From Actinokineospora sp. NBRC 105648 (GTDB taxonomy: Bacteria; Actinomycetota; Actinomycetes; Mycobacteriales; Pseudonocardiaceae), in NCBI RefSeq assembly GCF_030269645.1, contig NZ_BSTR01000012.1:1-64000 (forward strand): DNA of 64,000 nucleotides. The letters are read 5' to 3'. Below are positions 1 through 8,834 of the stretch, piece after piece (within the stretch, counting starts at the first letter, position 1; each line of letters opens with the position of its first letter). The position numbers and the translations under genes were made by a program. Under the pieces are notes generated by a model. That model had not been told where the DNA came from. It saw nothing but the letters and a program-made list of their open reading frames with translations, and ran no database searches.

Positions 1-563
1 CCGCTCTGCAGCGGCGGTTGGGGACGACCACCATTTATGTGACCCACGATCAGGTGGAGGCGATGACGATGGGTCATCGTGTCGCCGTGCTCAAGGATGG
101 GTTGTTGCAGCAGTGCGACACGCCTCGTGCGTTGTATGACCGGCCGGCGAACGCGTTCGTGGCCGGGTTCATGGGGTCACCGTCGATGAACCTGCGCGAC
201 GTGGCCGTGGCCGACGGGGCGCTGCGGCTCGGGGCGCTGAACGTGCCGCTGACCAGGGACACCGTTGCCGCGATCCGCCAGCACAACCTCAGCGAGGTCA
301 CCCTCGGGTTCCGGCCCGAGTCGCTCGGCCTGGTCGCCCCGGGCACCCCGAACGCCTTCGACCTGGTCGTCGAGCTGGTCGAGGAGCTCGGTGCCGACGC
401 GCTCGTGCACGGCTCCCTCGCCGGTGAGCCCACCGCGCCGCGGTTGGTGTTGCGGGCTGACGGGCGGACGCCGCCGAGCCTCGGGCAGACCGTGCGGGTG
501 GTCCTGCGCCACCCCGAGGAGATCCACGTCTTCCACCCCGAGAGCGGCGACCGCCTGATCTGA
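1..563 (+). CDS. Sugar ABC transporter ATP-binding protein (UgpC/MsmX type), C-terminal part
   Basis: The 5' end lies outside the window; the frame is open from base 3 and ends at the TGA at 561-563. The visible part starts just before the H-loop (IYVTHDQVEAMTMG, containing the switch His) and continues with VLKDGLLQQCDTPRALYDRPAN and FVAGFMGSPSMNL, which is typical of ATPases that energise carbohydrate importers of the MalK/UgpC/MsmX group. The last 100 or so residues form a TOBE-like domain (GFRPESLGL) that contacts regulators or substrates in this family. It would sit on the inner face of the membrane with permease subunits encoded upstream of the window. The substrate cannot be told from the sequence. 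The family is certain; the Walker A and B motifs are not visible because of the truncation. Confidence 0.9.
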   Translation, partial: ALQRRLGTTTIYVTHDQVEAMTMGHRVAVLKDGLLQQCDTPRALYDRPANAFVAGFMGSPSMNLRDVAVADGALRLGALNVPLTRDTVAAIRQHNLSEVTLGFRPESLGLVAPGTPNAFDLVVELVEELGADALVHGSLAGEPTAPRLVLRADGRTPPSLGQTVRVVLRHPEEIHVFHPESGDRLI

Positions 564-575
564 CCTGACCCCGGG

Positions 576-1730
576 CTAGAGCCCGGTGCCCTCGTCGGCG
601 CCGGGCTCCGGGCACAGGTCCAGCGGGACCGGTCCCACCGCGCCCGGGACGTCGATCACCAGACCGCACTCCGCGACCGCCGCCGGGTCCGCCGGGGGCA
701 CCGACGGCGTGGGCTCGACGGGCACCGACGGCTCCGTGGGCGGTTCCGCGGGCACCGACGGGTCGGTCGGCACCGTGGGCTCGGTCGGCGCGGGCTCGGT
801 GGGCAGCGGCACCGTCGACGGGACCGGCTTGGCCTCCTCGGTCGGCTCCGGCAGCGGGAACGGCTCCGGCGGCTCCACCGGGTGCACGACCACCGGCGGC
901 GGCTCCTCCGCCCCGGGCGGGGCGGGCGGGGTCGGTGTGGCGCCGTTGGAGTAGGTGAACATCCAGGTCAGCACCGACGCCACGTACGCGTCGGAGTTGT
1001 TGTAGCGGAACACCGCCGCGCGCAGGCCCGCCGGGTCGGCCAGGTTCAAGCCGCCCGAGCAGAGGTAGTCGCCCGCCGCGCGCGCCGCGTCGAAGATGTT
1101 GTGCGGGCTGGCGACCCCGTCGCCGTTGCCGTCGGTGGCGTACCTGCGCCAGGTGGACGGGATGAACTGCATCGGCCCCACCGCGCGGTCCCAGTCGGTG
1201 TCCGCGTCGAGCGCGCCGCCGTCGGTGTCCGGGATCGCGGCGACCCCGGCGCCGGACAGCTCCAGCCCGATGATCCGCGGCGCGGTGTCACCCCGCTCGT
1301 CCGCCCGGCCGCCGCGCGCGTGCCCGGACTCGATCTTGCCGATCCCGGCCAGGTGGTACCAGCGCAGCCCGCAGCCCGGCTGGCTGGCCGCCAGCGCCTT
1401 CTCCGCCCGCTCGTAGGCCGCCAGCACGTTCTCGGGCACCCCCGCGCGCTCCGCGGTGGGCGGGGCGGCCGCGGGGAGCGGCGCCAGCTGCGCGATGGGG
1501 CCGACCGCGGTGAACGTGTTCAGCACCGGCGAGGTTGTGCTGCCCGCTCGTGTCCCCGCGACCGGTCCGCTCGTGGGCGCCACGACCACCGCCGCCGCGG
1601 CGGGCGGTGGTTGCGCGGAGGTCGGCGTGTACGCCGCCGAGGCCGCCATGGACAGCAGGACGAGCGCGAGCGCCGTGACGGGACGCACGCCGCCGGTACC
1701 CAGGACGGTGCGGTTTCGAGGTGTGGCCAC
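576..1730 (-). CDS. Secreted lytic murein transglycosylase (SLT_2/MltB-like) with Pro/Thr-rich tail
   Basis: The 384-residue protein starts at a GTG with a hydrophobic export segment (VTALALVLLSMAASAAY), then a Pro/Ala-rich linker. The catalytic domain lies at about residues 100-265: CGLRWYHLAGIGKIESGHARGG contains the catalytic Glu of the IxxxES motif, and AVGPMQFIPSTWRRYATDGN and VFRYNNSDAYV are family signatures of soluble lytic transglycosylases that cleave the MurNAc-GlcNAc bond with 1,6-anhydro product formation. The C-terminal 120 residues are low-complexity repeats of PTEP/VPVEP type, probably wall-spanning. A TAGACG box ends 6 nt before the GTG, suggesting a leaderless transcript. 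It probably acts outside the membrane in cell-wall turnover. It converges with the upstream ABC ATPase gene, leaving 12 nt between them. Confidence 0.88.
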   Translation of the reverse strand: MATPRNRTVLGTGGVRPVTALALVLLSMAASAAYTPTSAQPPPAAAAVVVAPTSGPVAGTRAGSTTSPVLNTFTAVGPIAQLAPLPAAAPPTAERAGVPENVLAAYERAEKALAASQPGCGLRWYHLAGIGKIESGHARGGRADERGDTAPRIIGLELSGAGVAAIPDTDGGALDADTDWDRAVGPMQFIPSTWRRYATDGNGDGVASPHNIFDAARAAGDYLCSGGLNLADPAGLRAAVFRYNNSDAYVASVLTWMFTYSNGATPTPPAPPGAEEPPPVVVHPVEPPEPFPLPEPTEEAKPVPSTVPLPTEPAPTEPTVPTDPSVPAEPPTEPSVPVEPTPSVPPADPAAVAECGLVIDVPGAVGPVPLDLCPEPGADEGTGL

Positions 1731-1736
1731 CCGCTT

Positions 1737-1742
1737 CGTCTA
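1737..1742 (-). promoter_or_regulatory. Leaderless -10 box of the lytic transglycosylase gene
   Basis: On the minus strand TAGACG is followed by six bases and then the GTG start at 1730. This is the geometry of a leaderless actinobacterial promoter, and no purine-rich ribosome site lies between box and start. Predicted from sequence only. Confidence 0.45.
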
Positions 1743-1825
1743 CCAGCGCGGGCACTGCGGATCGCGCTGAGCGGAACATGATCGCTCATTCGAGTGGAGA
1801 TCGCCCCCGATCGGGTCACGTCACC

Positions 1826-1854
1826 TTGAACTCATGCGCATGCGACTATATGTT
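1826..1854 (+). promoter_or_regulatory. Promoter with palindromic spacer upstream of the CDF exporter
   Basis: TTGAAC (1826-1831) and TATGTT (1849-1854) are separated by 17 nt, a good SigA-type match. The spacer holds the 10-bp palindrome CATGCGCATG (1833-1842), a position where a repressor could block RNA polymerase. Because the downstream gene is a metal exporter, a metal-sensing repressor is a reasonable guess, but none is encoded nearby. The predicted start of transcription near 1861 argues that the in-frame ATG at 1850 is not the translation start. Confidence 0.5.
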
Positions 1855-1885
1855 GGCCGACGAGGCGCGGAAGGGGAGCGACACA

Positions 1886-2800
1886 GTGGGACACGGGCAC
1901 GGGCACGGCATCCCGACCGCCAGCGCCTCGGGGCGGCTGGCGGGCAGGCTCTGGGCGGCGTTCGGCATCGCCGCGGCGATCATGGTGGTGGAGTTCGCGG
2001 TCGGCGTGGCGACCGGCTCGCTGGCCCTGATCTCCGACGCGGCGCACATGCTCACCGATGTCGTGGGGGTCGGCTTGGCGCTGGCCGCGATCGTCGTCGC
2101 CCGCCGGGCGCGCAGCCGCTCGAACCGCACCTTCGGCCTCTACCGGGCCGAGGTGCTCGCCGCGCTGGCGAACGCGGTCCTGCTCTTCGGCGTCGCGGGC
2201 TACGTGGTGGCCGAGGCGGTCACCCGGTTCAGCGATCCCCCGGCCGTGGCGGGCCTGCCGGTGCTGCTGGCCGCCGCCGCGGGTCTGGTGGCCAACCTCG
2301 TCTCGTTCCTGCTGCTGCGCGAGGGCGCGAACGAGAGCCTCAACGTGCGCGGCGCCTACCTCGAGGTCGTCGCGGACCTGGTCGGCTCGGTCGGGGTGCT
2401 GGTCAGCGCGCTGATCACGCTGACCACCGGCTGGCGCTGGGCCGACCCGATCATCGGCGTGGCCATCGGGCTCTGGGTGCTCCCGCGCACCTGGGCGCTG
2501 GCCAAGCGGGCGCTGCGGATCCTGTTCCAGCACGCGCCGGAGCGGGTCGACGTGGGGGAGATGGCGCTGCGGCTCGGCGCGCTCACCGGCGTCACCGAGG
2601 TGCACGACCTGCACGTCTGGACGCTCACCTCGGGCATGGAGGTCGCCTCGGCGCACCTGACCATGAACGGCCAGTGCGCCCAGGCCGAGGTGCTCGACGC
2701 GGCGCGTGAGCTGCTGCACGACTCCTACGGGATCGAGCACGCCACGCTGCAGGTCGAGGCGCCGGACTCGGCCACCAAGTGCCGCCAACTGTCCTGGTGA
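1886..2800 (+). CDS. Cation diffusion facilitator (CzcD/ZitB-like) heavy-metal exporter
   Basis: The protein has 304 residues from GTG 1886. I chose this start because AAGGGGAG (1871-1878) is spaced as a ribosome site and the protein then begins with a His/Gly run (GHGHGHG) typical of zinc transporters. Six hydrophobic segments follow. The second carries SDAAHMLTD with the HxxxD metal site; the fifth carries AYLEVVADLVGS, where Glu replaces the first His of the usual second HxxxD, a variant seen in this family. The C-terminal 90 residues form the cytoplasmic ferredoxin-like domain (VTEVHDLHVWTLTSGMEVASAHL). It should export Zn2+ or a related divalent ion by proton antiport; the metal is not settled by sequence. 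An alternative in-frame ATG lies at 1850, inside the predicted -10 region. Confidence 0.9.
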   Translation: MGHGHGHGIPTASASGRLAGRLWAAFGIAAAIMVVEFAVGVATGSLALISDAAHMLTDVVGVGLALAAIVVARRARSRSNRTFGLYRAEVLAALANAVLLFGVAGYVVAEAVTRFSDPPAVAGLPVLLAAAAGLVANLVSFLLLREGANESLNVRGAYLEVVADLVGSVGVLVSALITLTTGWRWADPIIGVAIGLWVLPRTWALAKRALRILFQHAPERVDVGEMALRLGALTGVTEVHDLHVWTLTSGMEVASAHLTMNGQCAQAEVLDAARELLHDSYGIEHATLQVEAPDSATKCRQLSW

Positions 2801-2832
2801 CCGGGAGTGACCCGGGAGTGGTGACCCGGGAA
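2798..2832 (+). repeat. Three short direct repeats of the type TGACCCGGGAGTG
   Basis: Immediately after the CDF stop codon the unit TGACC(C)GGGAGTG occurs three times with small changes (GTGACCGGGAGTG, TGACCCGGGAGTGG, TGACCCGGGAATG). It probably arose by local slippage. No function is apparent. Confidence 0.5.
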
Positions 2833-2914
2833 TGCCCCCGCTCGGCGGACCGGCCACACCGGACACCGCCCCAGCCGGCCGAATGCGTTGTCCGGCAAGC
2901 GATCGCGCGCGGAG

Positions 2915-3604
2915 CTAGTTCGGCAGGGGTTGGCTCTTGCGGTCGGTGAGCATGTTGGTCAACAACGTGCTCTCCGCGGTCTGCCCCTGCTGGATCTTCG
3001 ACGCCAGGTTGCGCACGTAGTCCAACCGCGCGTGGCCCGCGGCGTAGCCCGCCATCTCCAGGCCGCCGTGGTGGTGGCGCAGCATCAGCTGCAGGAAGTA
3101 GACGTTGAACTCCGTGCCCTTGAGGCCGCGCAGCTTGGCCAGCTCCGCGCTGGTGGCCATGCCCGGCATCAGCTCCACACCCGACTCGCCCGCGCCGTGG
3201 CTGTGCGTGGCACCGGCCATCCAGCGCATGTGCGGCTGGTCGGCGGGCGGCAGCGTCGGCTGGCCCCAGATGGTCAGCCAGCCGCTGAACTGGCCGCTCT
3301 GGTCGAGCTGGGTGGACTCGATGTCGAAGGCCAGCTGGCGGACCTCGGGGTCGTCGCTGCGGTCGCGGGCCAGGCCCGCCATGGTGATCGCCTGCAGGTG
3401 GTGCACCCGCATGTCCTGGGCGAAGCCGACGTCGATCGAGTCGGTGCCCGGGGTCTCGTCACCGCCGACCGCGCTCAGCGTGATCAGCATGCCGATCGCG
3501 GCGCCCACCAGGAGCACCACGACGGCGGCCGCGACGTAGACGACGGTGGACCGGCCCGCCCGAGCGGACTCGGGCGGGCCCTCCAGCTCGTCGACCTCGG
3601 TCAC
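2915..3604 (-). CDS. DUF305 family membrane-anchored protein
   Basis: The protein has 229 residues. The GTG at 3604 overlaps the TGA of the upstream DUF3105 gene (GTGA), so the two are translationally coupled. One membrane anchor (VVYVAAAVVVLLVGAAIGMLITL) is followed by a DUF305 domain facing outward: FAQDMRVHHLQAITMAGLA and FNVYFLQLMLRHHHGGLEMA carry the two clustered His/Met motifs of this ferritin-like four-helix fold. Members often sit beside copper or other metal genes and have been proposed to bind metal, but no activity is established. A different in-frame start would extend far upstream across the DUF3105 gene and is not credible. The neighbouring CDF exporter hints at metal homeostasis; this is inference. 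Confidence 0.85.
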   Translation of the reverse strand: MTEVDELEGPPESARAGRSTVVYVAAAVVVLLVGAAIGMLITLSAVGGDETPGTDSIDVGFAQDMRVHHLQAITMAGLARDRSDDPEVRQLAFDIESTQLDQSGQFSGWLTIWGQPTLPPADQPHMRWMAGATHSHGAGESGVELMPGMATSAELAKLRGLKGTEFNVYFLQLMLRHHHGGLEMAGYAAGHARLDYVRNLASKIQQGQTAESTLLTNMLTDRKSQPLPN

Positions 3605-4437
3605 TGCGACGGCGGGGCCGCGGAGGTGCTCACGGGCGCGGCGGGGGTCGTGGCGGGCGCCGTGGGGGCACCGCTGGCGGCGCCGGGGGCCTTGCCGTCC
3701 ATGCCGACCGCGTCCGCGCCGGGCTTCTCGGCCACGAACGGCGGCGGGTTGGCCGAGTCGAACCCGGTCTGGTTGCTGTCGCAGCGACCGCCCGGCTCGG
3801 GGTTCTCGTAGTTGTTCGTGCGCAGCGACTTGATGAACTGGTCGACCCGCTCGTCGTCGGCGCTGTCCAGCTTGAGCTGGTGCCCCCAGGACGACAGCGC
3901 GATCGGCCGGTCCAGGCCGGGGTAGGGGGACATCACCATGTACGGGGTGCCCTCGACCTTGTCCCTGAGCTTGTCCAGCGCCGCGCCGGTCACCTTGTCC
4001 GGGTTGTAGGCGATCCACACCGAGCCGTGCTCGAGGGTGTGCACCATGTTCTCGTTGCGCACCGGGGTCGGGTAGACCACGCCGGTGCAGTCGGCCCACA
4101 CGCCGTCGTGCGGCCCGCCGAAGGGCGGGCTCTGGTCGTAGGCCACCCGCTGGGTGGACTGCACGTGCTGCCCGGAGGCGTAGTCGACCTTTACTACGCC
4201 CTGGATCTGGCTCGACGGGTCCTTGTTGTCCTCGGACGCGACGAACTTCTCGGCCGCCGAGACCTTGATGTAGGCGTAGCTGAACACGCCCGCCGCGAGC
4301 AGGACCACGGCCACCACGGCGGCGATGGTGCCCCAGGGCGTGCCCTTCTTGGTGACAACCGAGGCCCGGGCCGCCTTCACCGCGCTCTGTTTGCCCCGGG
4401 CGTTCTTGGGGCCCTGCTTCTGCGTCCCGCTGGCCAT
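3601..4437 (-). CDS. DUF3105 domain membrane protein
   Basis: The 278-residue protein has a basic N-terminus, one membrane span (TIAAVVAVVLLAAGVFSYAYI) at about 37-58, and a DUF3105 ectodomain with GQHVQSTQRVAYDQSPPFGGPH, GVVYPTPVRNENMVHTLEHGSVWIAYNP and MVMSPYPGLDRPIALSSWG. The conserved His residues (PPxGGPH, HTLEHG) look like a metal or ligand site. The function of the family is unknown. An Ala/Pro-rich tail follows. The start ATG is preceded by GAGGGAC. It is the first gene of a pair with the DUF305 gene and a paralogue of the lipoprotein at 4554-5291. The pairing DUF3105-DUF305 upstream of argS-type genes recurs in actinobacteria, so a common role is likely though undefined. Confidence 0.85.
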   Translation of the reverse strand: MASGTQKQGPKNARGKQSAVKAARASVVTKKGTPWGTIAAVVAVVLLAAGVFSYAYIKVSAAEKFVASEDNKDPSSQIQGVVKVDYASGQHVQSTQRVAYDQSPPFGGPHDGVWADCTGVVYPTPVRNENMVHTLEHGSVWIAYNPDKVTGAALDKLRDKVEGTPYMVMSPYPGLDRPIALSSWGHQLKLDSADDERVDQFIKSLRTNNYENPEPGGRCDSNQTGFDSANPPPFVAEKPGADAVGMDGKAPGAASGAPTAPATTPAAPVSTSAAPPSQ

Positions 4438-4490
4438 GGAAGTCCCTCGGACCTGACGTGAGGAGTTGGCTCCCCCGGGTCACGGGGAAA

Positions 4491-4510
4491 CCGCACCTGG
4501 GCAGGTGCGG
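4491..4510 (-). terminator. Hairpin terminator after the DUF3105 lipoprotein gene
   Basis: CCGCACCT and AGGTGCGG form an 8-bp stem with a 4-nt loop; on the minus strand TTT follows. It lies between the lipoprotein stop (4554) and the next minus-strand start (4437), so the two DUF3105 genes are probably transcribed separately. Confidence 0.55.
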
Positions 4511-4553
4511 AGGCCAGTCTAGGCAACCGGTGTCTGGTCGGTGTCAACCACCG

Positions 4554-5291
4554 TCAGCGGCCGGTCGGCGGCACCGCGTCGGGCCCCGGCGGCGACGGGT
4601 CGAACGGCGGCGGGTCGTCCTGGTCGAAGGTGGTCGAGTCGCAGCTGGCGCCCGGCTCCGGGGTCAGGTACGGGTTGGCGCGGGTGGCCTGGACGAACTG
4701 GTCGATCCGCGCGTCGTCCACCCCGTCCACCTGCAGCTGCTTGCCCCAGGACTGCACCGACACCGGCTTGGGCTGACCGGGGTAGGGCGACATCACCGTG
4801 TACGGCTCGCCGTCGACCTTCGCGGCCAGCGTGCGCACGGCCGCGCCCCTGACCTTGTCCGGGTCGTAGGTGATCCACACGGCGCCGTGCTCGAGCGAGT
4901 GCACCAGGTGCTCGGTGCGCACGGCCTTCGCGTAGACCACGCCGTTGCACGCCGCCCAGACCGCGTCGTGCGCGCCGCCCAGCGGGGGAGTGTGGTCGTA
5001 GGCGACCCGCTGCGGGGTGCGCACGTGCTGGCCCGCGACGTACTTCTGCTCGGTGACGCCGTCGATCCGGTTCGTCGGGTCCTTGTCCTTGTCGCTGGGC
5101 TTGAAGCCCCCCGACGCCTTCTTGGTCGCCGTCGGCTTGCCCGCTGTCGAATCACCCGCGGTGGTCTCGTCGCTGGTGGCGGGGGTCGTCTTCGCGCCCA
5201 CCCCGACCGGGGTGCCCGACTCGGTGCTCCCGCAGCCGAGCAGGGCGAGGCAGGCGGCGCCCAGCGCCAGGTGCCGCACGTACCGCATCAT
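4554..5291 (-). CDS. DUF3105 lipoprotein, paralogue of the neighbouring gene
   Basis: The protein has 245 residues. A lipoprotein signal (MMRYVRHLALGAACLALLGC) has a clear lipobox LLGC, so it should be lipid-anchored outside the membrane, in contrast to the transmembrane anchor of its paralogue at 3601-4437. After a Thr/Lys-rich linker the DUF3105 domain shows GQHVRTPQRVAYDHTPPLGGAH, LVHSLEHGAVWITYDPDKV and TVMSPYPGQPKPVSVQSWG, closely matching the paralogue. The role of the family is unknown. The gene runs away from nrtL, with a start-to-start gap of about 60 bp that probably holds both promoters. Confidence 0.85.
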   Translation of the reverse strand: MMRYVRHLALGAACLALLGCGSTESGTPVGVGAKTTPATSDETTAGDSTAGKPTATKKASGGFKPSDKDKDPTNRIDGVTEQKYVAGQHVRTPQRVAYDHTPPLGGAHDAVWAACNGVVYAKAVRTEHLVHSLEHGAVWITYDPDKVRGAAVRTLAAKVDGEPYTVMSPYPGQPKPVSVQSWGKQLQVDGVDDARIDQFVQATRANPYLTPEPGASCDSTTFDQDDPPPFDPSPPGPDAVPPTGR

Positions 5292-5337
5292 GCGGGTGAG
5301 TCTATGGACCCCGGGCCGCCCCGGGGAGCCGGATACC

Positions 5338-5343
5338 TAGACT
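5338..5343 (+). promoter_or_regulatory. Leaderless -10 box of nrtL
   Basis: TAGACT is followed by six bases and the GTG at 5350. No ribosome site precedes the GTG. This supports both the start choice and a leaderless transcript for the lysine/threonine operon. Confidence 0.5.
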
Positions 5344-5349
5344 TGCCCG

Positions 5350-6084
5350 GTGACCCCAGCCGTGCTCGCTGACCTGGTTCGTTCCGCCGCCGTGCGGGCG
5401 CTGGGCGAGCGCGGGCTCGACACCGCCGCCGTGCCCGCCGCGGTCGAGGTCAGCCGCCCGCGCGACCCCGGGCACGGCGACTACGCCACCAGCGTGGCGC
5501 TGCGGGTCGCCAAGGACACCGGCGTGCCCGCGCTGGAACTGGCCGACCGCCTGGCCGGGCTGCTGCGCGCCGAGGACGCCATCGCCGACGCCGAGGCGGT
5601 GCCGCCCGGGTTCGTCAACCTGCGGCTGGCCGCGGGCGAGGTCGACAGCGTCGTCCGCGAGGTGCTCGCCGCCGGGTCCGCGTACGGCGGCGGCACGCCC
5701 GCCGACCGCGATCCGGCCGTTGACCTGAGCACTGTCCAGTACGTGCACGCGCGGCTGTCCTCGTTGCTGCGCAACGGTGTCGACTTCGGACTCGCGCCGT
5801 CCACTTCGGACTTGCGACTGCTCGACCACCCGACTGAGGTGGCCCTGGCGCGCGTCATCGCCGGGTTCCCCCGGGCCGCCGCCGCGCCGCACCGGCTGCC
5901 GCGCCACCTCGCCGACCTCGCCGAGGCCGCCCAGGGGCACTACGAGAACTGCCGGGTCCTGCCCCAGGGGGACGAGGAACCCGGCCCGCCGCACGCGGCG
6001 CGGCTCGCGCTGTGCGCGGCGGCGCGGCAGGTCCTGGCCAACGGCCTGGCCCTGCTGGGAACCACCGCACCGGAACGAATGTAG
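5350..6084 (+). CDS. nrtL: ArgS-related anticodon-binding protein (NrtL), lacking the catalytic core
   Basis: The 244-residue protein is built from the two ends of arginyl-tRNA synthetase. Residues 1-100 resemble the N-terminal additional domain ([25 protein letters not shown]) and residues 125-244 the DALR anticodon-binding helical bundle ([22 protein letters not shown]). The Rossmann core with HIGH and KMSKS motifs is missing, so it cannot charge tRNA. It occupies the argS position directly before lysA, suggesting descent from an argS copy by internal deletion; a true argS must be elsewhere. Such proteins are recognised in other actinobacteria as NrtL, without an established role. tRNA binding is plausible but unproven. 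It ends 6 nt before lysA. Confidence 0.8.
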   Translation: MTPAVLADLVRSAAVRALGERGLDTAAVPAAVEVSRPRDPGHGDYATSVALRVAKDTGVPALELADRLAGLLRAEDAIADAEAVPPGFVNLRLAAGEVDSVVREVLAAGSAYGGGTPADRDPAVDLSTVQYVHARLSSLLRNGVDFGLAPSTSDLRLLDHPTEVALARVIAGFPRAAAAPHRLPRHLADLAEAAQGHYENCRVLPQGDEEPGPPHAARLALCAAARQVLANGLALLGTTAPERM

Positions 6085-6090
6085 GGATCG

Positions 6091-7530
6091 ATGAGGGCAC
6101 ACCCGGCTGGGCCGCGGCACGCGGAAGTCCTGCCGCCCAGCAACACCGCCAGCGAACGGCCCACCAGCGCGGTCGCGCTCGACAACCTGGTGCCGTCGGT
6201 CTGGCCGAGAAACGCCGTCCGGCACGAGGACGGGGCCGTCCGGATCGCCGGCGTCGACCTGCGCGAGCTGGCCGAGACCTACGGCACGCCGCTGTTCGTC
6301 GTCGACGAGGACGACTTCCGGGCCCGCTGCCGCGAGCACGCGGCCGCCTTCGGCGACCCGGCGGTGGTGCACTACGCGTCCAAGGCGTTCCTGTCGGTGG
6401 ACATCGCCCGCTGGGTCGCCGACGAGGGCCTGAGCATCGACGTGTGCAGCGGCGGCGAGCTGGCCGTGGCGCTGCGCGCGGAGTTCCCGCCCGAGCGGAT
6501 CACCTTGCACGGCAACAACAAGTCCGCGGCCGAGCTGGCCGAGGCGCTCGACGCCGGGGTCGGCGCGATCGTGGTCGACTCGTTCTTCGAGATCGCCCGG
6601 CTCGACCACCTGGCCCGCGAGCGCGGCGTGGTCGCCAACGTGCTGATCCGGGTGACCGTCGGGGTCGAGGCGCACACCCACGAGTTCATCGCGACCGCGC
6701 ACGAGGACCAGAAGTTCGGCTTCTCGCTGGCCGGTGGCGACGCCGCCGAGGCGGCCCGCCGGGTGCTCAAGGCGGGCGGGCTGGCCCTGGTCGGGCTGCA
6801 CAGCCACATCGGCTCGCAGATCTTCGACGCCGACGGCTTCGAGGTCGCCGCGCACCGGGTCATCGGCCTGCTGGCCGAGCTGCACGCCGAGCACGGCGCC
6901 GCCGCGCTCACCGACCTGACCACCGTCGACCTCGGCGGCGGCCTGGGCATCGCCTACACCGCCCAGGACGACCCGCCGCCGCCGCAGTGGCTGGCCGACC
7001 AGCTGCGCACGATCGTGACCAAGGAGTGCGAGCAGTCCCGGCTCGACCCGCCGCGGATCGCCGTCGAACCGGGCCGGGCCATCGTCGGGCCGTGCATGGT
7101 GACCCTCTACGAGGTGGGCACCACCAAGGACGTCCGGCTCGGCCACGACACCCGGCGCCGCTACGTCAGCGTCGACGGCGGGATGAGCGACAACATCCGC
7201 ACCGCCCTCTACGACGCGGTCTACGAGACCCGCCTGGTCTCGCGCTCCAGCGCCGAGGGCGAGCGCGGCGCCGAGGCCGTGCTGTCCCGAGTCGTGGGCA
7301 AACACTGTGAGTCCGGCGACGTTGTGGTGCGAGACTGCTGGCTTCCGGACAACCTTGCTCCCGGCGACCTGCTGGCGGTGGCCGCGACCGGCGCCTACTG
7401 CTACTCGATGGCGAGCAACTACAACCGGCTGCCCCGGCCCGCGGTGGTGGCCGTGCGCGGGGGCTCGGCGCGGCTGCTGCTGCGCCGGGAGACCGTGGCC
7501 GACCTGCTACGACTGGAGACGACGACGTGA
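6091..7530 (+). CDS. lysA: Diaminopimelate decarboxylase
   Basis: This is the final step of lysine synthesis: PLP-dependent decarboxylation of meso-diaminopimelate. The 479-residue protein begins with a 40-residue extension, then the alanine-racemase-fold barrel: YASKAF carries the PLP lysine (K98), HGNNKS and [12 protein letters not shown] are family signatures, [10 protein letters not shown] binds phosphate, VEPGRAIVG and CESGDVV contribute substrate and dimer-interface residues, and [12 protein letters not shown] closes the active site. It is the second gene of nrtL-lysA-hom-thrC-thrB, and its TGA overlaps the hom start (GTGA). The clustering puts lysine and threonine synthesis from aspartate under common transcription. 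Confidence 0.96.
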   Translation: MRAHPAGPRHAEVLPPSNTASERPTSAVALDNLVPSVWPRNAVRHEDGAVRIAGVDLRELAETYGTPLFVVDEDDFRARCREHAAAFGDPAVVHYASKAFLSVDIARWVADEGLSIDVCSGGELAVALRAEFPPERITLHGNNKSAAELAEALDAGVGAIVVDSFFEIARLDHLARERGVVANVLIRVTVGVEAHTHEFIATAHEDQKFGFSLAGGDAAEAARRVLKAGGLALVGLHSHIGSQIFDADGFEVAAHRVIGLLAELHAEHGAAALTDLTTVDLGGGLGIAYTAQDDPPPPQWLADQLRTIVTKECEQSRLDPPRIAVEPGRAIVGPCMVTLYEVGTTKDVRLGHDTRRRYVSVDGGMSDNIRTALYDAVYETRLVSRSSAEGERGAEAVLSRVVGKHCESGDVVVRDCWLPDNLAPGDLLAVAATGAYCYSMASNYNRLPRPAVVAVRGGSARLLLRRETVADLLRLETTT

Positions 7531-8834
7531 CGAGCGAGGCCGCCAAACCGATCAGGGTCGCGCTGCTGGGCTGCGGGACGGTGGGCACCCAGATCGTCCG
7601 GCTGCTCACCGACCAGGCGGGCGAGCTGGCCGCCCGGATCGGTGCCCCGGTCGAGCTGGTCGGCATCGCCGTCCGCCGCCCGAACAAGCACCGCGAGGTG
7701 CCCGCCGAGCTGCTCACCACTGACGCCGCCGGGCTGGTCGCCCGACCGGACGTGGACGTGGTCGTCGAGGTCATCGGCGGCATCGAGCCCACCCGCACCT
7801 GGCTGCTGGCCGCGCTGGCCGCGGGCAAGTCCGTGGTCACCGCGAACAAGGCGCTGCTGGCCGAGCACGCGGGCGAGCTGTTCGCCGCCGCCGACGGCTC
7901 CGGCGCCGACCTCTACTTCGAGGCCGCCGTGGCCGGTGCCATCCCGCTGCTGCGGCCGCTGCGCGAGTCGCTGGCGGGCGACCGGATCACCCGGGTGATG
8001 GGCATCGTCAACGGCACCACCAACTTCATCCTCTCGGCGATGGACGAGACCGGCGCCGGCTACGCCGAGACCCTCGACGAGGCGTCCCGGCTGGGCTACG
8101 CCGAGGCCGACCCGACCGCCGACGTGGACGGCTACGACGCCGCGTCCAAGGCCGCGATCCTGGCCTCGCTGTCCTTCCACACCCGGGTCACCGCGGGCGA
8201 CGTCTACCGCGAGGGCATCTCCGCGGTCACCCCGGCCGACGTGGCCGCCGCCCGCGGCCTGGGCCGCACGATCAAGCTGCTGGCCATCTGCGAGCGGGTG
8301 GCCGACGAGCACGGCGAGTCCGTCGCGGTGCGCGTGCACCCCGCCATGATCCCGCGCGGGCACCCGCTGGCCGGGGTCAACGGGGCGTTCAACGCGGTCT
8401 TCGTCGAGGCGGAGGCCGCCGGGCAGCTGATGTTCTACGGGCAGGGCGCCGGTGGTGCACCCACCGCCAGCGCCGTCCTCGGTGACCTGGTCGCGGTAGC
8501 CCGCAACCGGGTCGTCGGCGGGCGCGGTCCGCGCGAGTCGGCCTACGCCGACCTGCCGGTGCGCCCGATCGCGCAGGCCTCCACCAGGTACCACATCAGC
8601 CTGGACGTGGCCGACCGCGCGGGCGTGCTGGCGGCCGTGGCCGCCGTGTTCGCCCAGCACGACGTGAGCATCTCGGCCGTGCGCCAAGAGGGGCGGGCCA
8701 CCGACGCGAGTCTGGTCATCGTGACCCACTCCGCGCCGGATGCCGCGTTGCGCTCCACTGTGGACAAGGTCGCGGGGCTGCCGTTCGTGCACGAGGTGGT
8801 CAGCGTGATGCGCGTCGAAGGCGAGGACTCATGA
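7527..8834 (+). CDS. hom: Homoserine dehydrogenase
   Basis: It reduces aspartate semialdehyde to homoserine, the branch step towards threonine and methionine. Residues 8-150 form the NAD(P)-binding Rossmann domain ([29 protein letters not shown]). The catalytic domain contains [37 protein letters not shown] and [27 protein letters not shown], with the conserved catalytic Lys and Asp. The C-terminal 85 residues form an ACT domain ([28 protein letters not shown]), expected to mediate threonine feedback. The length of 435 is usual for the monofunctional enzyme. It overlaps lysA and thrC by 4 nt each (GTGA, ATGA), so translation is coupled. Confidence 0.97.
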   Translation: MTSEAAKPIRVALLGCGTVGTQIVRLLTDQAGELAARIGAPVELVGIAVRRPNKHREVPAELLTTDAAGLVARPDVDVVVEVIGGIEPTRTWLLAALAAGKSVVTANKALLAEHAGELFAAADGSGADLYFEAAVAGAIPLLRPLRESLAGDRITRVMGIVNGTTNFILSAMDETGAGYAETLDEASRLGYAEADPTADVDGYDAASKAAILASLSFHTRVTAGDVYREGISAVTPADVAAARGLGRTIKLLAICERVADEHGESVAVRVHPAMIPRGHPLAGVNGAFNAVFVEAEAAGQLMFYGQGAGGAPTASAVLGDLVAVARNRVVGGRGPRESAYADLPVRPIAQASTRYHISLDVADRAGVLAAVAAVFAQHDVSISAVRQEGRATDASLVIVTHSAPDAALRSTVDKVAGLPFVHEVVSVMRVEGEDS

